64,000 bases of DNA, taken from Microbacterium sp. Root166. GTDB lineage: Bacteria > Actinomycetota > Actinomycetes > Actinomycetales > Microbacteriaceae. Positions 44,565 through 52,298 of the stretch are shown piece after piece. Position 1 is the first letter of the stretch. The number at the start of each line of letters is the position of its first letter. A model generated the notes under the pieces. It saw only the letters and a program-made list of their open reading frames with translations, was not told the DNA's origin and ran no database searches. Position numbers and translations under genes: made by a program. Location of the stretch: the NCBI RefSeq assembly GCF_001427145.1, contig NZ_LMGL01000001.1, forward strand, positions 372,823-436,822. Direction: 5' to 3'.

Positions 44565-45412
44565 CCCTCACTCCCACCCGGGTTCTCCTGGACGACGCGC
44601 GCGCGGCACGTCGCGGCATCGGCGCATTCAACGTCGTGCACCTCGAGACCGCCGAGGCGCTGATCGGCGGTGCCGAAGACGCCGGGCTGCCCGTCATCCT
44701 GCAGTTGTCGGAGAACTGCGTGGGCTACCACGGCGCGTTCGAGCCGATCGCCGTCGCCGTCCTCGCCGCCGCCGAGGCGTCGACCGTGCGTGTGGCGGTG
44801 CACCTCGACCACGCCGAGGAGGTCGAGCTCGCCTACCGCGCGATCGACCACGGCTTCGGCTCCGTCATGTACGACGGCGCGAAGCTCGAGTTCGCCGACA
44901 ACGTCGCGAACACCCGGCTCGTGGTCGCGCGCGCGAACGCTGCCGACGTGCTCGTCGAGGCGGAGCTGGGTGAGATCGGCGGCAAGGACGGCGCCCACGC
45001 GCCCGGCGTGCGCACCGATCCCGCCGAGGCGAGCCGGTTCGTCGCCGAGACCGGCGTCGAAGCGCTGGCCGTCGCCGTCGGCTCGTCGCACGCGATGACG
45101 GAGCGCGTCGCCTCACTCGACCTGGACCTGATCGGACGGCTGGCCGCGGCGGTGCCGGTGCCGCTGGTGCTGCACGGTTCGTCCGGGGTTCCCGACGAGA
45201 CGATCGTCGCCGGGATCCGCGCCGGACTGACGAAGATCAACGTGTCGACACACCTGAACGCCGCGTTCACCGCCGCGATACGCTCGCACCTGGCTCGGCA
45301 TCCTGAGATCGTCGACTCCCGGAAGTACGTCGCAGCGGGCCGGGCCGCCGTACGCGAAGAGACTGCCCGGCTCCTCGCGCTGTTCGCCTCGGCCGACAAG
45401 GAGACCCGATGA
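44561..45412 (+). CDS. Class II aldolase, tagatose-bisphosphate type
   Basis: Zinc-dependent aldolase of 283 residues of the GatY/KbaY/FbaA family. AVHLDHAEEVE has the catalytic and metal His-Asp-His, EAELGEIGGKDG and VLHGSSGVPDE further metal and phosphate sites, and KINVSTHLNAAF the dihydroxyacetone-phosphate loop. It should split tagatose- (or fructose-) bisphosphate into DHAP and glyceraldehyde-3-phosphate, ending the pathway encoded by this operon. Confidence 0.88.
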   Translation: MTLTPTRVLLDDARAARRGIGAFNVVHLETAEALIGGAEDAGLPVILQLSENCVGYHGAFEPIAVAVLAAAEASTVRVAVHLDHAEEVELAYRAIDHGFGSVMYDGAKLEFADNVANTRLVVARANAADVLVEAELGEIGGKDGAHAPGVRTDPAEASRFVAETGVEALAVAVGSSHAMTERVASLDLDLIGRLAAAVPVPLVLHGSSGVPDETIVAGIRAGLTKINVSTHLNAAFTAAIRSHLARHPEIVDSRKYVAAGRAAVREETARLLALFASADKETR

Positions 45413-46194
45413 ACCGTGCCGACCGGCTCAGCGCCGTGCTCGATCTGCTCGCCGAGAACGGCCAGGTCGAGGTGGAGCAGATCGTCGAGCTGCTCGACGT
45501 CTCCCCCGCCACCGCGCGGCGGGACCTCGACGCCCTGGCCGAGCAGCAGCTCCTCACCCGCACGCGCGGGGGCGCCGTCGCCCACTCCGTCGCGTACGAC
45601 CTGCCGATCCGGTACAAGAACCAGCAGAATCCCGAGGCGAAGGCGGCGATCGCCCGTGCGGCGAGCGCGATGGTTCCGCGCGGCGCCGTGATCGGGCTGT
45701 GCGGCGGCACGACGGCGACGGCCATCGCGGATGCGCTCATGTCGCGCGGCGACATCATGGAGCCCTCGCACGAGCCGAGCCTCACCGTCGTGACGAATGC
45801 CATCAACATCGCCATGCAGCTCGCGATGCGACCGCAGATCAAGACGGTCGTCACCGGCGGGGTCGTGCACGCGCGGTCGTACGAGCTCGTGGGCGCCTAT
45901 GTCGACGCCGTGCTCGGCTCGATCACGCTCGACCTCGCCTTCGTAGGCGTCAACGGCATCGATCCGGTCCTCGGACCCACGTCGCACGACGAGCGCGAGG
46001 CGGCCGTGAACGCGCTGATGGCGTCGCGAGCGACGCACGCCGTGCTCGTCGCCGACTCGTCCAAGATCGACAAGCGCGCGTTCGCCGCGATCGGGCATCG
46101 CCGCATCTTCTCGACACTGATCACGGATGCCGCGGCCACGGCCGATCAGCGGCAGCGCCTGACCGACAGCGGCTACGAGGTCGTCATCGCGTAG
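45409..46194 (+). CDS. DeoR-family transcriptional regulator
   Basis: Repressor of 261 residues. An N-terminal winged helix (RLSAVLDLLAENGQVEVEQIVELLDVSPATARRDLDAL, about 6-43; the second helix binds DNA) is followed by the sugar-phosphate sensor (VIGLCGGTTATAIADAL, VTGGVVHARSYELVG, VADSSKIDKRAFAAIGH). It is co-translated with the aldolase gene. It probably senses tagatose-6-phosphate or a similar intermediate and controls the shared gap 41476-41774. Confidence 0.9.
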   Translation: MNRADRLSAVLDLLAENGQVEVEQIVELLDVSPATARRDLDALAEQQLLTRTRGGAVAHSVAYDLPIRYKNQQNPEAKAAIARAASAMVPRGAVIGLCGGTTATAIADALMSRGDIMEPSHEPSLTVVTNAINIAMQLAMRPQIKTVVTGGVVHARSYELVGAYVDAVLGSITLDLAFVGVNGIDPVLGPTSHDEREAAVNALMASRATHAVLVADSSKIDKRAFAAIGHRRIFSTLITDAAATADQRQRLTDSGYEVVIA

Positions 46195-46199
46195 CCTGC

Positions 46200-46589
46200 T
46201 CAGCTGTTGAACTGGGCGAGCTGCAGCAGGTTGCCGCAGGTGTCGTCGAGCACGGCGACGGTGACCGGGCCCATCGACGTCGGCGGCTGGGTGAAGACGA
46301 CACCCTGCTCGACCAGGCGGTCGTGCTCGGCCTGCACGTTGTCCACGCCCAGCGTGCAGTAGGGCAGCCCGTCCGCGATCAGCGCGTCGGTGAACGCGAC
46401 CGCGGCGGGATGGTCCTTCGGCTCGAGCGAGATCTGCGTGCCGTCGGGGCGGGCAGCTTCGACGACCGTGAGCCAGCGGAAGTCGCCGACGGGGATGTCG
46501 CTCGCCACGGCCAAGCCGAGCTTCTGCGTGTAGAACTCGAGGGCGCGCTGCTGATCGTCGACGAAGATCGACACGGTCTGGAGCTTCAT
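46200..46589 (-). CDS. VOC/glyoxalase-like protein
   Basis: Protein of 129 residues with one vicinal-oxygen-chelate fold: MKLQTVSIFVDDQQRALEFYTQKLGL at the start (first part of the fold) and VTVAVLDDTCGNLLQLAQ at the end, the typical C-terminal strand with metal Glu replaced by Asp/Asn-rich sequence. Function unknown; VOC proteins with ArsR partners often handle thiol or antibiotic stress. ATG overlaps the ArsR stop (ATGA). Confidence 0.82.
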   Translation of the reverse strand: MKLQTVSIFVDDQQRALEFYTQKLGLAVASDIPVGDFRWLTVVEAARPDGTQISLEPKDHPAAVAFTDALIADGLPYCTLGVDNVQAEHDRLVEQGVVFTQPPTSMGPVTVAVLDDTCGNLLQLAQFNS

Positions 46590-46867
46590 TGGGATGCCTT
46601 TCGGAGGGGCCACCGCTGGGAGATCTCAGCGAGTGGCGCGGTGTCGATGGTGTGGAGCTTGTAGCGCCCCCGCCGTTCGGTGCGGATGAGGCCGGCCGCC
46701 TCCAGCACGTCCAGGTGCTGCGAGACCGCCTGCCGGGAGGGCGTCAGGTCGTGGTTCATCGCGAGCCGCGAGCACAGCTCGAACAGCGTCTGCTCGTTGC
46801 GCTGCATCAGCTCGTCGAGAAGCAGGCGCCGTGTCTCATCGGCGATTGCCTTGTAGACGTCGGCCAC
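46586..46867 (-). CDS. ArsR-family transcriptional regulator
   Basis: Winged-helix repressor of 93 residues starting with GTG at 46867 (VADVYKAIADETRRLLLDEL). PSRQAVSQHLDVLEAAGLIRTERRGRYKLHTI is the recognition helix and wing. No Cys pair for metal binding is seen, so it is of the non-metal ArsR type. It precedes and overlaps the VOC gene. Its promoter carries a perfect inverted repeat at 46881-46896 and the mRNA is probably leaderless. Confidence 0.85.
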   Translation of the reverse strand: MADVYKAIADETRRLLLDELMQRNEQTLFELCSRLAMNHDLTPSRQAVSQHLDVLEAAGLIRTERRGRYKLHTIDTAPLAEISQRWPLRKASQ

Positions 46868-46873
46868 GGGCTC

Positions 46874-46903
46874 ACCGTATGCAAGTATCCACTTGCCTGT
46901 CAA
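46874..46903 (-). promoter_or_regulatory. Promoter and operator of the ArsR-VOC operon
   Basis: On the minus strand TTGACA (complement of 46898-46903) and TACGGT (46874-46879) are 18 bases apart. The perfect palindrome GCAAGTATCCACTTGC (46881-46896) fills the spacer. The -10 ends six bases before the GTG, so transcript and coding start coincide. Autorepression by ArsR is the obvious reading. Confidence 0.7.
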
Positions 46904-47035
46904 CCCCGCGCATTCGAGGTGCACGAGCGTATTCACAGGTGCCGCACGTCTCCGCCGTGAGAGCGCGGGATATGACAGCCTTCAAGGAGCACGTGCTCGC
47001 GCGCGCCGGCGACTCGCCCTCACCAAGGAGACCCC

Positions 47036-48028
47036 ATGACCGCACCCCTGGATCCCCGACCGGCGGAGCCCGCCGCCCCCGGCGTCAGCTCCGGCCGTCG
47101 CACCCTGCTCTACATCATCGTCGTCGGTCTCGCCGCGGCTGCGCTCGTCAGCGCCGGCTTCGTCGTCTTCGGCGACCAGAGCGCCATCGTCGCGCGCGCG
47201 CTGTGGACCGTGCTGATCCTCATGGCCTTCGCCCTCATCGTGCTCGCCGAGACGCGGTACCGCCCGGCCGAGAGCTGGATCGTGCCGCTGCGCGTCGGCG
47301 GCTGGGTCCTGTCGGCGTTCGTGGCGATGTTCAACACGTGGGACTACCGCACCGAGCTTTCGGACACCGTCTTCCTCCTGCCCGTCACGATCATCTCGAT
47401 CATCGTCATCCAGCTCGCGGTGCTGTTCATCCAGCTCCACGGTCGCGCGTTCTGGAAGGACCCCTCGCCGATCGTCAGGATCTCGTCGCTGATCGCGACC
47501 GCCGGCGCGGCCGTGCTCGCCATAATGATCGTGCTGCCGCTCACCCTGCGGCCCGACGACCTCTTCGGCGAGACCTACTGGCGCATCGTCGCCGCCCTCG
47601 CGATCATCGGCGCGGTCGCGGCCATCATCAGTCCTCTCGTCCGCGCCATCACGCGCCCGCGCGAGCCTCGCCCGGCCTACGCACCCCAGCAGGGCTACAC
47701 CGCGCCCGCCGTTCCGGTCGCGCCGGGCTACGGCGGTCCTGCAGCTCCGGCCGCGCAGGGGTACACCGGTCAGGCGGCCCCCGCAACCCCCGCGTCACCC
47801 GCTACCCCCGGGTACACCGCCCCGTCGGCTCCCGTCGCTCCCGAGTACACGGCACCGGCCGCGCCAGTGGCACCGGCAGCGCCCGCATACCCGCAGGCCT
47901 CCGCGCCGCTCCCGCCGTGGCCGACGTACTACGGCACGAACGTCCCGCTGCCCGTCATGCCCGACGGCCAGCCCGACTTCGAGGCCTACCGCACGGGCCG
48001 CCCCTCCCCGGGCTCACGCTCGTACTGA
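47036..48028 (+). CDS. Membrane protein with Pro/Ala/Tyr-rich tail
   Basis: Predicted membrane protein of 330 residues, about six helices between residues 22 and 205 (LLYIIVVGLAAAALVSAGFV; ALWTVLILMAFALIVLAE; VGGWVLSAFVAMFNTW; LLPVTIISIIVIQLAVLFI; two more), then a cytoplasmic or exposed tail of about 115 residues made of imperfect repeats such as QGYTAPAVPVAPGY and EYTAPAAPVAPAAP. I do not recognise a family. ATG follows AAGGAGA. A terminator hairpin follows at 48039. Confidence 0.65.
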   Translation: MTAPLDPRPAEPAAPGVSSGRRTLLYIIVVGLAAAALVSAGFVVFGDQSAIVARALWTVLILMAFALIVLAETRYRPAESWIVPLRVGGWVLSAFVAMFNTWDYRTELSDTVFLLPVTIISIIVIQLAVLFIQLHGRAFWKDPSPIVRISSLIATAGAAVLAIMIVLPLTLRPDDLFGETYWRIVAALAIIGAVAAIISPLVRAITRPREPRPAYAPQQGYTAPAVPVAPGYGGPAAPAAQGYTGQAAPATPASPATPGYTAPSAPVAPEYTAPAAPVAPAAPAYPQASAPLPPWPTYYGTNVPLPVMPDGQPDFEAYRTGRPSPGSRSY

Positions 48029-48038
48029 CCCCTCCTAG

Positions 48039-48076
48039 CCGAAGGCCCCGAACGCCCTTGCGACCGGGGCCTTCGG
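48039..48076 (+). terminator. Terminator hairpin after the 47036 gene
   Basis: CCGAAGGCCCCG (48039-48050) pairs perfectly with CGGGGCCTTCGG (48065-48076) eleven bases after the stop. Its right arm is part of the duplicated element 48046-48163 / 48319-48431. Confidence 0.65.
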
Positions 48077-48163
48077 CATCCCCGTCTCTTCTTCCCGCCC
48101 ACCCGCCGAAACCGCACGAATGCACCGGAACCAGTGCGAGAACGGTGCATTCGTGCGGTCTCG
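48046..48163. repeat. Duplicated intergenic element, copy A
   Basis: About 118 bp that recurs at 48319-48431 with high identity. It contains GCGACCGGGGCCTTCGGCAT and a hairpin with perfect 15-bp arms CCGCACGAATGCACC (48112-48126) and GGTGCATTCGTGCGG (48144-48158). It lies in the 414-bp gap between convergent genes, where I see no coding sequence. Confidence 0.65.
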
Positions 48164-48260
48164 GCGTCACGCCGATTCCGGATGCCGCCGACCGGCGTGT
48201 CCCGCGCGCGTTGTCGACGCCGTGCACGGCGCCCGACCCAGACCTGCCCAAGCGCCGAGA

Positions 48261-48307
48261 TGCCACTTGATGCGGCCATCGCCGCGGTTGAGCCGCCGCG
48301 AGTGGCA
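48261..48307. repeat. Inverted repeat between the two copies
   Basis: TGCCACTTGATGCGGC (48261-48276) can pair with GCCGCCGCGAGTGGCA (48292-48307) at 13 of 16 positions. Together with the flanking copies this gap holds three hairpins. Confidence 0.4.
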
Positions 48308-48318
48308 ACTGGGTGGAA

Positions 48319-48431
48319 CCCCGGACGCTCATGCGACCGGGGCCTTCGGCATCCCGGGTCCTCCGCCCGCCCGCCGAAACCGCACGAATGCACCAGAACC
48401 GTTGCGAAGACGATGCGTTCGTGCGGTCTCG
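48319..48431. repeat. Duplicated intergenic element, copy B
   Basis: Second copy of 48046-48163, ending 12 bases before the histidine-kinase stop. The left hairpin arm CCGCACGAATGCACC (48380-48394) is unchanged while the right arm GATGCGTTCGTGCGG (48412-48426) has two mismatches. Confidence 0.65.
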
Positions 48432-48442
48432 CGAAGAAGCGG

Positions 48443-49519
48443 CTACGCGGAGGGCAGGGAGACCGCGACCGTGAGCCCGCCTCCGGGCCGGGGACGGATC
48501 GCGAGACTCCCGTCGTGCGCCTGGGCGATGCTCTTGACGATCGCGAGGCCGAGACCCACGCCGGCTTGATCCTTGCGGATGCGCTCCGTGCCGCGCTGGA
48601 ACGGCTCGGCCAGGGTCGTCAGCAGGGCCGGCGCGAGATCGTCCCCGGTGTTCTCGACGGTCAGGGTGGCGAGCCCGTCTTGAGCGGATGCCGTCACCCG
48701 GACGCCCCCGCCTGAGGGCAGGTTGTGCACGATGGCGTTGTGCAGGAGGTTCGTCGCCAGCTGCAGCAGCAGGGCCGGCGAGCCCGAGACGGGCGTGACG
48801 TCGCCGGAGGTCGTGACCATGACACCTCGGGCTTCGGCGAGGGGAAGAAGCGTCTCGGCGGCCTGCTCGGCGACCAGCGACAGGTCGACCCGCTCGCGCG
48901 CGAACGAGCGCTGGTCGGCGCGGCTGAGCAGCAGGAGCGCCTCGGTCAGCTCGATCGCACGCGCGTTCACCTCCTGCAGCCGGTCGATGAGGAGGTCGAC
49001 GTCGCGGTCCGGGTCGTTGCGGGCCACCTCGAGCAGCGCCTGCGAGATCGCGAGTGGAGTGCGCAGCTCGTGCGAGGCGTTCGCGGCGAATCGCTTCTGC
49101 TCGGCCACGTGGGCCTCGAGGCGGGCGAGCATCGCGTCGAAGGTGTCGGCGAGCTCGCGGAACTCGTCGTTCCGTCCCGGAAGCTCGATCCGCTGCGACA
49201 GCGAGTCGTCCGTGACGCGGCGCGCGGCATCCGTGATCCGCGTCAGCGGAGCCAGCATCCGACCGGCGAGGATCCACCCGCCCAGCAGTCCGAACGCCAG
49301 CAGGAAGACGAGCGCCCACGCCGCCGGCCCGACGAAGGCACGCACGAGATCGCCGCGGTTCGGGATGAACGGGCCGCCCACGTTGATCGGTCCGGCGGGC
49401 ACGTAGCGCAGCAGGAACATCCACACCACCGAGAGCAGGAGCACCCCCGCGACCATCAGGAATCCCGCGTAGCTGAGGGTGAGTTTGAGGCGGACGCTCG
49501 GCCCGGGCTCCCTAACCAC
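48443..49519 (-). CDS. Sensor histidine kinase (VanS-like position)
   Basis: Membrane sensor of 358 residues. Two helices (about 15-38 and 63-85) enclose a short outer loop; a HAMP linker follows, then ASHELRTPLA with the phospho-acceptor His150, the N box NLLHNAIVHNL and the G boxes VENTGDDLA and GVGLGLAIVKSI. The GTG at 49519 overlaps the regulator stop; a GTG at 49552 would add eleven residues. With the response regulator at 49512 and divergent VanY- and VanZ-like genes, it may sense cell-wall-active compounds, which is inference. Confidence 0.88.
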   Translation of the reverse strand: MVREPGPSVRLKLTLSYAGFLMVAGVLLLSVVWMFLLRYVPAGPINVGGPFIPNRGDLVRAFVGPAAWALVFLLAFGLLGGWILAGRMLAPLTRITDAARRVTDDSLSQRIELPGRNDEFRELADTFDAMLARLEAHVAEQKRFAANASHELRTPLAISQALLEVARNDPDRDVDLLIDRLQEVNARAIELTEALLLLSRADQRSFARERVDLSLVAEQAAETLLPLAEARGVMVTTSGDVTPVSGSPALLLQLATNLLHNAIVHNLPSGGGVRVTASAQDGLATLTVENTGDDLAPALLTTLAEPFQRGTERIRKDQAGVGLGLAIVKSIAQAHDGSLAIRPRPGGGLTVAVSLPSA

Positions 49520-50186
49520 GCGCGTCCCCGTCGTCGATGCGGTAGCCGACACCGGCGACCGTCGCGATCAGCCACGGCTCGCCCAGTCGCTTGCGCAGCG
49601 CGGAGACGGTGATGCGCACCGCGTTCGTGAACGGATCGGCGTTCTCGTCCCACGCGCGCTCGAGCAGCTGCTCGGCGCTCACGACGCCGCCCTCCGCCGC
49701 GACCAGCACCTCGAGCACCGCGAACTGCTTGCGGGTCAGGGCGACGTAGCGGCCGTCGCGGAACACCTCGCGGCGGAACGGGTCGAGCCGGAGCCCCGCC
49801 ATCTCGTGGACCGGCGGCCTGCTGTGCGCGCGACGGCGGTCGAGGGCGCGCAGTCGCAGCACGAGCTCGCGCAGCTCGAAGGGCTTCGTGAGGTAGTCGT
49901 CGGCACCGAGCTCGAACCCCGACGCCTTGTCATCGAGCCGGTCCGCCGCGGTGAGCATGAGAATCGGGATGCCGCTCCCCGACGCCACGATCGCCTCGGC
50001 CACGTCGTCGCCCGACGGTCCCGGGATGTCGCGATCGAGGACGGCGATGTCGTACGCATTGATGCTCAGCAGCTCGAGCGCGGTGTCGCCGTCGCCCGCG
50101 ATGTCGGCCGCGATCGCCTCGAGGCGGAGCCCGTCGCGGACCGCCTCCGCCAGGAGGGGCTCGTCCTCGACCACCAGCACACGCAT
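49512..50186 (-). CDS. OmpR-family response regulator (VanR-like position)
   Basis: Two-component regulator of 224 residues. A receiver domain (1-115) has VVEDEP (acidic pocket), phospho-acceptor Asp51 in VLDRDIPG, and LTKPF with the conserved Lys. A winged helix of OmpR type follows (about 130-220, LTRKQFAVLEVLV, NAVRITVSALRKRL, TVAGVGYRI). A TAGCAT -10 box lies exactly six bases before its ATG, so its transcript looks leaderless. It faces the VanY gene. Confidence 0.92.
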   Translation of the reverse strand: MRVLVVEDEPLLAEAVRDGLRLEAIAADIAGDGDTALELLSINAYDIAVLDRDIPGPSGDDVAEAIVASGSGIPILMLTAADRLDDKASGFELGADDYLTKPFELRELVLRLRALDRRRAHSRPPVHEMAGLRLDPFRREVFRDGRYVALTRKQFAVLEVLVAAEGGVVSAEQLLERAWDENADPFTNAVRITVSALRKRLGEPWLIATVAGVGYRIDDGDARG

Positions 50187-50192
50187 GAGCCC

Positions 50193-50238
50193 ATGCTACG
50201 AACCGCGCATATCGTCCGCGTATCGAGAACCGCATACG
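50193..50238. promoter_or_regulatory. Divergent promoter with direct repeats for the response regulator
   Basis: TAGCAT (complement of 50193-50198) is the -10 of the regulator gene. GAACCGCGCATA (50200-50211) and GAACCGCATACG (50227-50238) are near-identical direct repeats 27 bases apart, the arrangement expected for OmpR-type dimers on the shared promoter. Confidence 0.5.
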
Positions 50239-50271
50239 GCCTCGCAACGCGCCGCTTCGTTGACTGGGCGC

Positions 50272-50928
50272 ATGACGAAGAATCGACAGGCGATCCGGCG
50301 CGCACGGGCAGGGGTCGTCCTCGGGGCGCTCGGCGTCGCGGCGGTGATCACGGGCACGCTGGCGATGCAGACCGCATCGACGGCGGCATCCGCGCCGTCC
50401 GCCCCATCCAGCATTTCTGCCGCGCCGATGGCACCGCCGACGGGCGAGATCCCACGCGGCGGAGCCGGCGTGCTGACCGAGAGCGACGGCTTGCTCCCGC
50501 CTGCCGTCTCGGTCTTCGACGACCGGTATCCGGCAGTGGGCAACCTCGAGCCCGCGCTGCTCGCGGCAGTGCGGCAGGCTGCGACCGATGCCGCGGACGA
50601 GGGCGTCGAGTTCGTCGTCAACAGCGGCTGGCGTTCCGCGCTGTACCAGGACAAGCTGCTGCGCGACGCCGTGTCGGAGTACGGCTCCGAGGAGGAGGCG
50701 GCGCGGTGGGTCGCGACTGCGGACACCTCTGCCCACGTGTCCGGCGATGCCGTCGACATCGGCTCGGACGACGCCCAGTCGTGGCTGGCCGATCACGGCT
50801 CCCGCTACGGCCTGTGCCGGATCTACGACAACGAGCCGTGGCACTTCGAACTGCGTCCGGCCGCGATCGACCAGGGCTGCCCTGCGACATACGACGATCC
50901 CACCCAGGATCCGAGGATGCAGCGATGA
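50272..50928 (+). CDS. M15 D-alanyl-D-alanine carboxypeptidase (VanY-like)
   Basis: Exported zinc peptidase of 218 residues with an N-terminal signal or anchor helix (about 13-32) and an Ala/Ser/Pro linker. VVNSGWRSALYQDKLL, TSAHVSGDAVDIGS (zinc His and Asp) and DNEPWHFEL (catalytic Glu and zinc His) are complete. The family trims the last D-Ala from peptidoglycan stems, which lowers glycopeptide binding. Start ATG 50272; the next gene overlaps by ATGA. Confidence 0.88.
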   Translation: MTKNRQAIRRARAGVVLGALGVAAVITGTLAMQTASTAASAPSAPSSISAAPMAPPTGEIPRGGAGVLTESDGLLPPAVSVFDDRYPAVGNLEPALLAAVRQAATDAADEGVEFVVNSGWRSALYQDKLLRDAVSEYGSEEEAARWVATADTSAHVSGDAVDIGSDDAQSWLADHGSRYGLCRIYDNEPWHFELRPAAIDQGCPATYDDPTQDPRMQR

Positions 50929-51494
50929 CCGCTGTGGCCCGGCCGGCGGCCGGCGTTCCGTCGGCGCTGACCGCGACGCTGTTCGCGGTCTACCTCGCGG
51001 TGCTCACATGGCTCGTGGTGTTCAAGCTGCAGCTGCCCCACATCGGGCCGGACTCGGCGCGCGCACTCAAGCTGATCCCGTTCGTCGCCACGTCCAGCGC
51101 AGGAGCCAGCGCCACGTGGGAGGTCCTCGCGAACATCGTCGTTTTCGTCCCGTTCGGCGTGTACCTGGGCCTGCTCGTCCCGTCCTGGCCGTGGTGGAAG
51201 GCGGCGGGCGCGGCGGCCGGCGCGAGCGCGGCACTGGAGGTCGCGCAGTTCGTGCTGGCCACGGGGAAGACCGATGTCACCGACATCCTCATGAATGCGG
51301 CCGGAGGGCTGGCCGGGTTCGGCCTCGCTCTGGTGACGCGCCGGGCGTTCGCGGGTCGGGCCGCCGGCGCGCTGACCGGTGTCCTGACCATGGGGACCGT
51401 GCTCGTGCTGCTCGCGGCAGCGACGGTCGTCCTGGGGCCGCCGGGCGGTACCGCGCCGCCACGCGGGCCCGGGGTGATCGGCATCCACCCCTGA
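50925..51494 (+). CDS. VanZ-like membrane protein
   Basis: Membrane protein of 189 residues with about four or five helices. LTWLVVFKLQLP, LIPFVATS, EVLANIVVFVPFGVYLGLL, EVAQFVLATGKTDVTDILMNAAGGLAGFGLA match the VanZ family, known for teicoplanin resistance when next to vanA genes. Here no vanHAX genes are present, so a role in wall homeostasis is as likely. Co-translated with the VanY-like gene. Confidence 0.88.
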   Translation: MTAVARPAAGVPSALTATLFAVYLAVLTWLVVFKLQLPHIGPDSARALKLIPFVATSSAGASATWEVLANIVVFVPFGVYLGLLVPSWPWWKAAGAAAGASAALEVAQFVLATGKTDVTDILMNAAGGLAGFGLALVTRRAFAGRAAGALTGVLTMGTVLVLLAAATVVLGPPGGTAPPRGPGVIGIHP

Positions 51495-51517
51495 CGCGCC
51501 GCGCGGCGGCGAAGGGC

Positions 51518-52183
51518 TCAGTCGAAAACGCGCAGCAGGCGCCGTTGGGACTGCTCGATGTGACGGCGCATGGCACCCTCGGCGGCATCCGGATCACCCG
51601 CGGCGATCGCGCCGACGATCGCCGCGTGCTCCCGCACCGTATCGGGCACGTACGAGCCGGTATACGCGAGACGGAACGTATGAAGGTGGCAGTGGGCACG
51701 GGCATAGGCCAGTCGGAGCGTCTCGTTCCTGGCGGCGACGAACACCCGGTCGTGCAGCCGGACGTCGTGGCGTGACAGCACGGCGTACGCGTCGTCCTCG
51801 TCGACGGCGGTGCGAGCGAGATCGATCTCGCCGCGGAGCACGTCGATGTCCTCCTGAGACCGGCGCTGCGCCGCGCGCGCGGCGCCGCCGGGCTCGAGCA
51901 GCAGCCGCAGTTCGAACAGGTCGACCAGCTCGTCACGGCTGAGCAGATCCGTCGTCCGGTACCCCTTGAGCGGATGCTTGTCGACGAGGCCGTCGGATTC
52001 GAGCCGGGCCAGCGCCTCGCGGATCGGAGTCGGCGAGACGTCGAACCGCCGCGCGAGCTCTCCGGCGTTGAGGCGGGCGTCCGGAGGGATGGTGCCGTCC
52101 ATGATCGCCTGCTGCAGCAGGCCGTAGATCTCGTCGCCGAGCATGACGCGTGCGCTCTGGCCGAGAGCGGGCAGTTGGTCCAT
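51518..52183 (-). CDS. GntR/FadR-family (FCD) transcriptional regulator
   Basis: Repressor of 221 residues. N-terminal winged helix (LGDEIYGLLQQAIMDG; LNAGELARRFDVSPTPIREAL) is followed by the helical FCD sensor (LFELRLLLEPGGAARAA, SRHDVRLHDRVF, REHAAIVGAIAAGD) with metal-binding Asp/His residues. The ATG at 52181-52183 lies ten bases after GGAGGT; upstream Met codons are possible but lack such a site. Divergent from the sugar ABC operon, whose promoter carries a perfect inverted repeat at 52245. Sugar acids are the usual effectors. Confidence 0.9.
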   Translation of the reverse strand: MDQLPALGQSARVMLGDEIYGLLQQAIMDGTIPPDARLNAGELARRFDVSPTPIREALARLESDGLVDKHPLKGYRTTDLLSRDELVDLFELRLLLEPGGAARAAQRRSQEDIDVLRGEIDLARTAVDEDDAYAVLSRHDVRLHDRVFVAARNETLRLAYARAHCHLHTFRLAYTGSYVPDTVREHAAIVGAIAAGDPDAAEGAMRRHIEQSQRRLLRVFD

Positions 52184-52211
52184 CGCCACGGGTACCTCCA
52201 TCGTCATCGAC

Positions 52212-52272
52212 TTGACAGGACGAGCATCTGGGATCACTATAGCGTTTGAAAGATCAAATACGATCTTTCAAA
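52212..52272 (+). promoter_or_regulatory. Promoter and GntR-type operator of the 52299-59389 operon
   Basis: TTGACA (52212-52217) is followed by CACTATAGC (-10 region 52235-52243). Perfect 11-bp arms TTTGAAAGATC (52245-52255) and GATCTTTCAAA (52262-52272) around AAATAC cover the start of transcription. This is the clearest operator in the window and fits the divergent FadR-type regulator. Confidence 0.75.
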
Positions 52273-52298
52273 TCACATTCAGTCATGGAGGACTTGGG

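Noticed and set aside
48046..48431. Possible CRISPR or tRNA-like structures
   Set aside because: Two palindromic copies only, unequal spacing, no cloverleaf or conserved T-loop.
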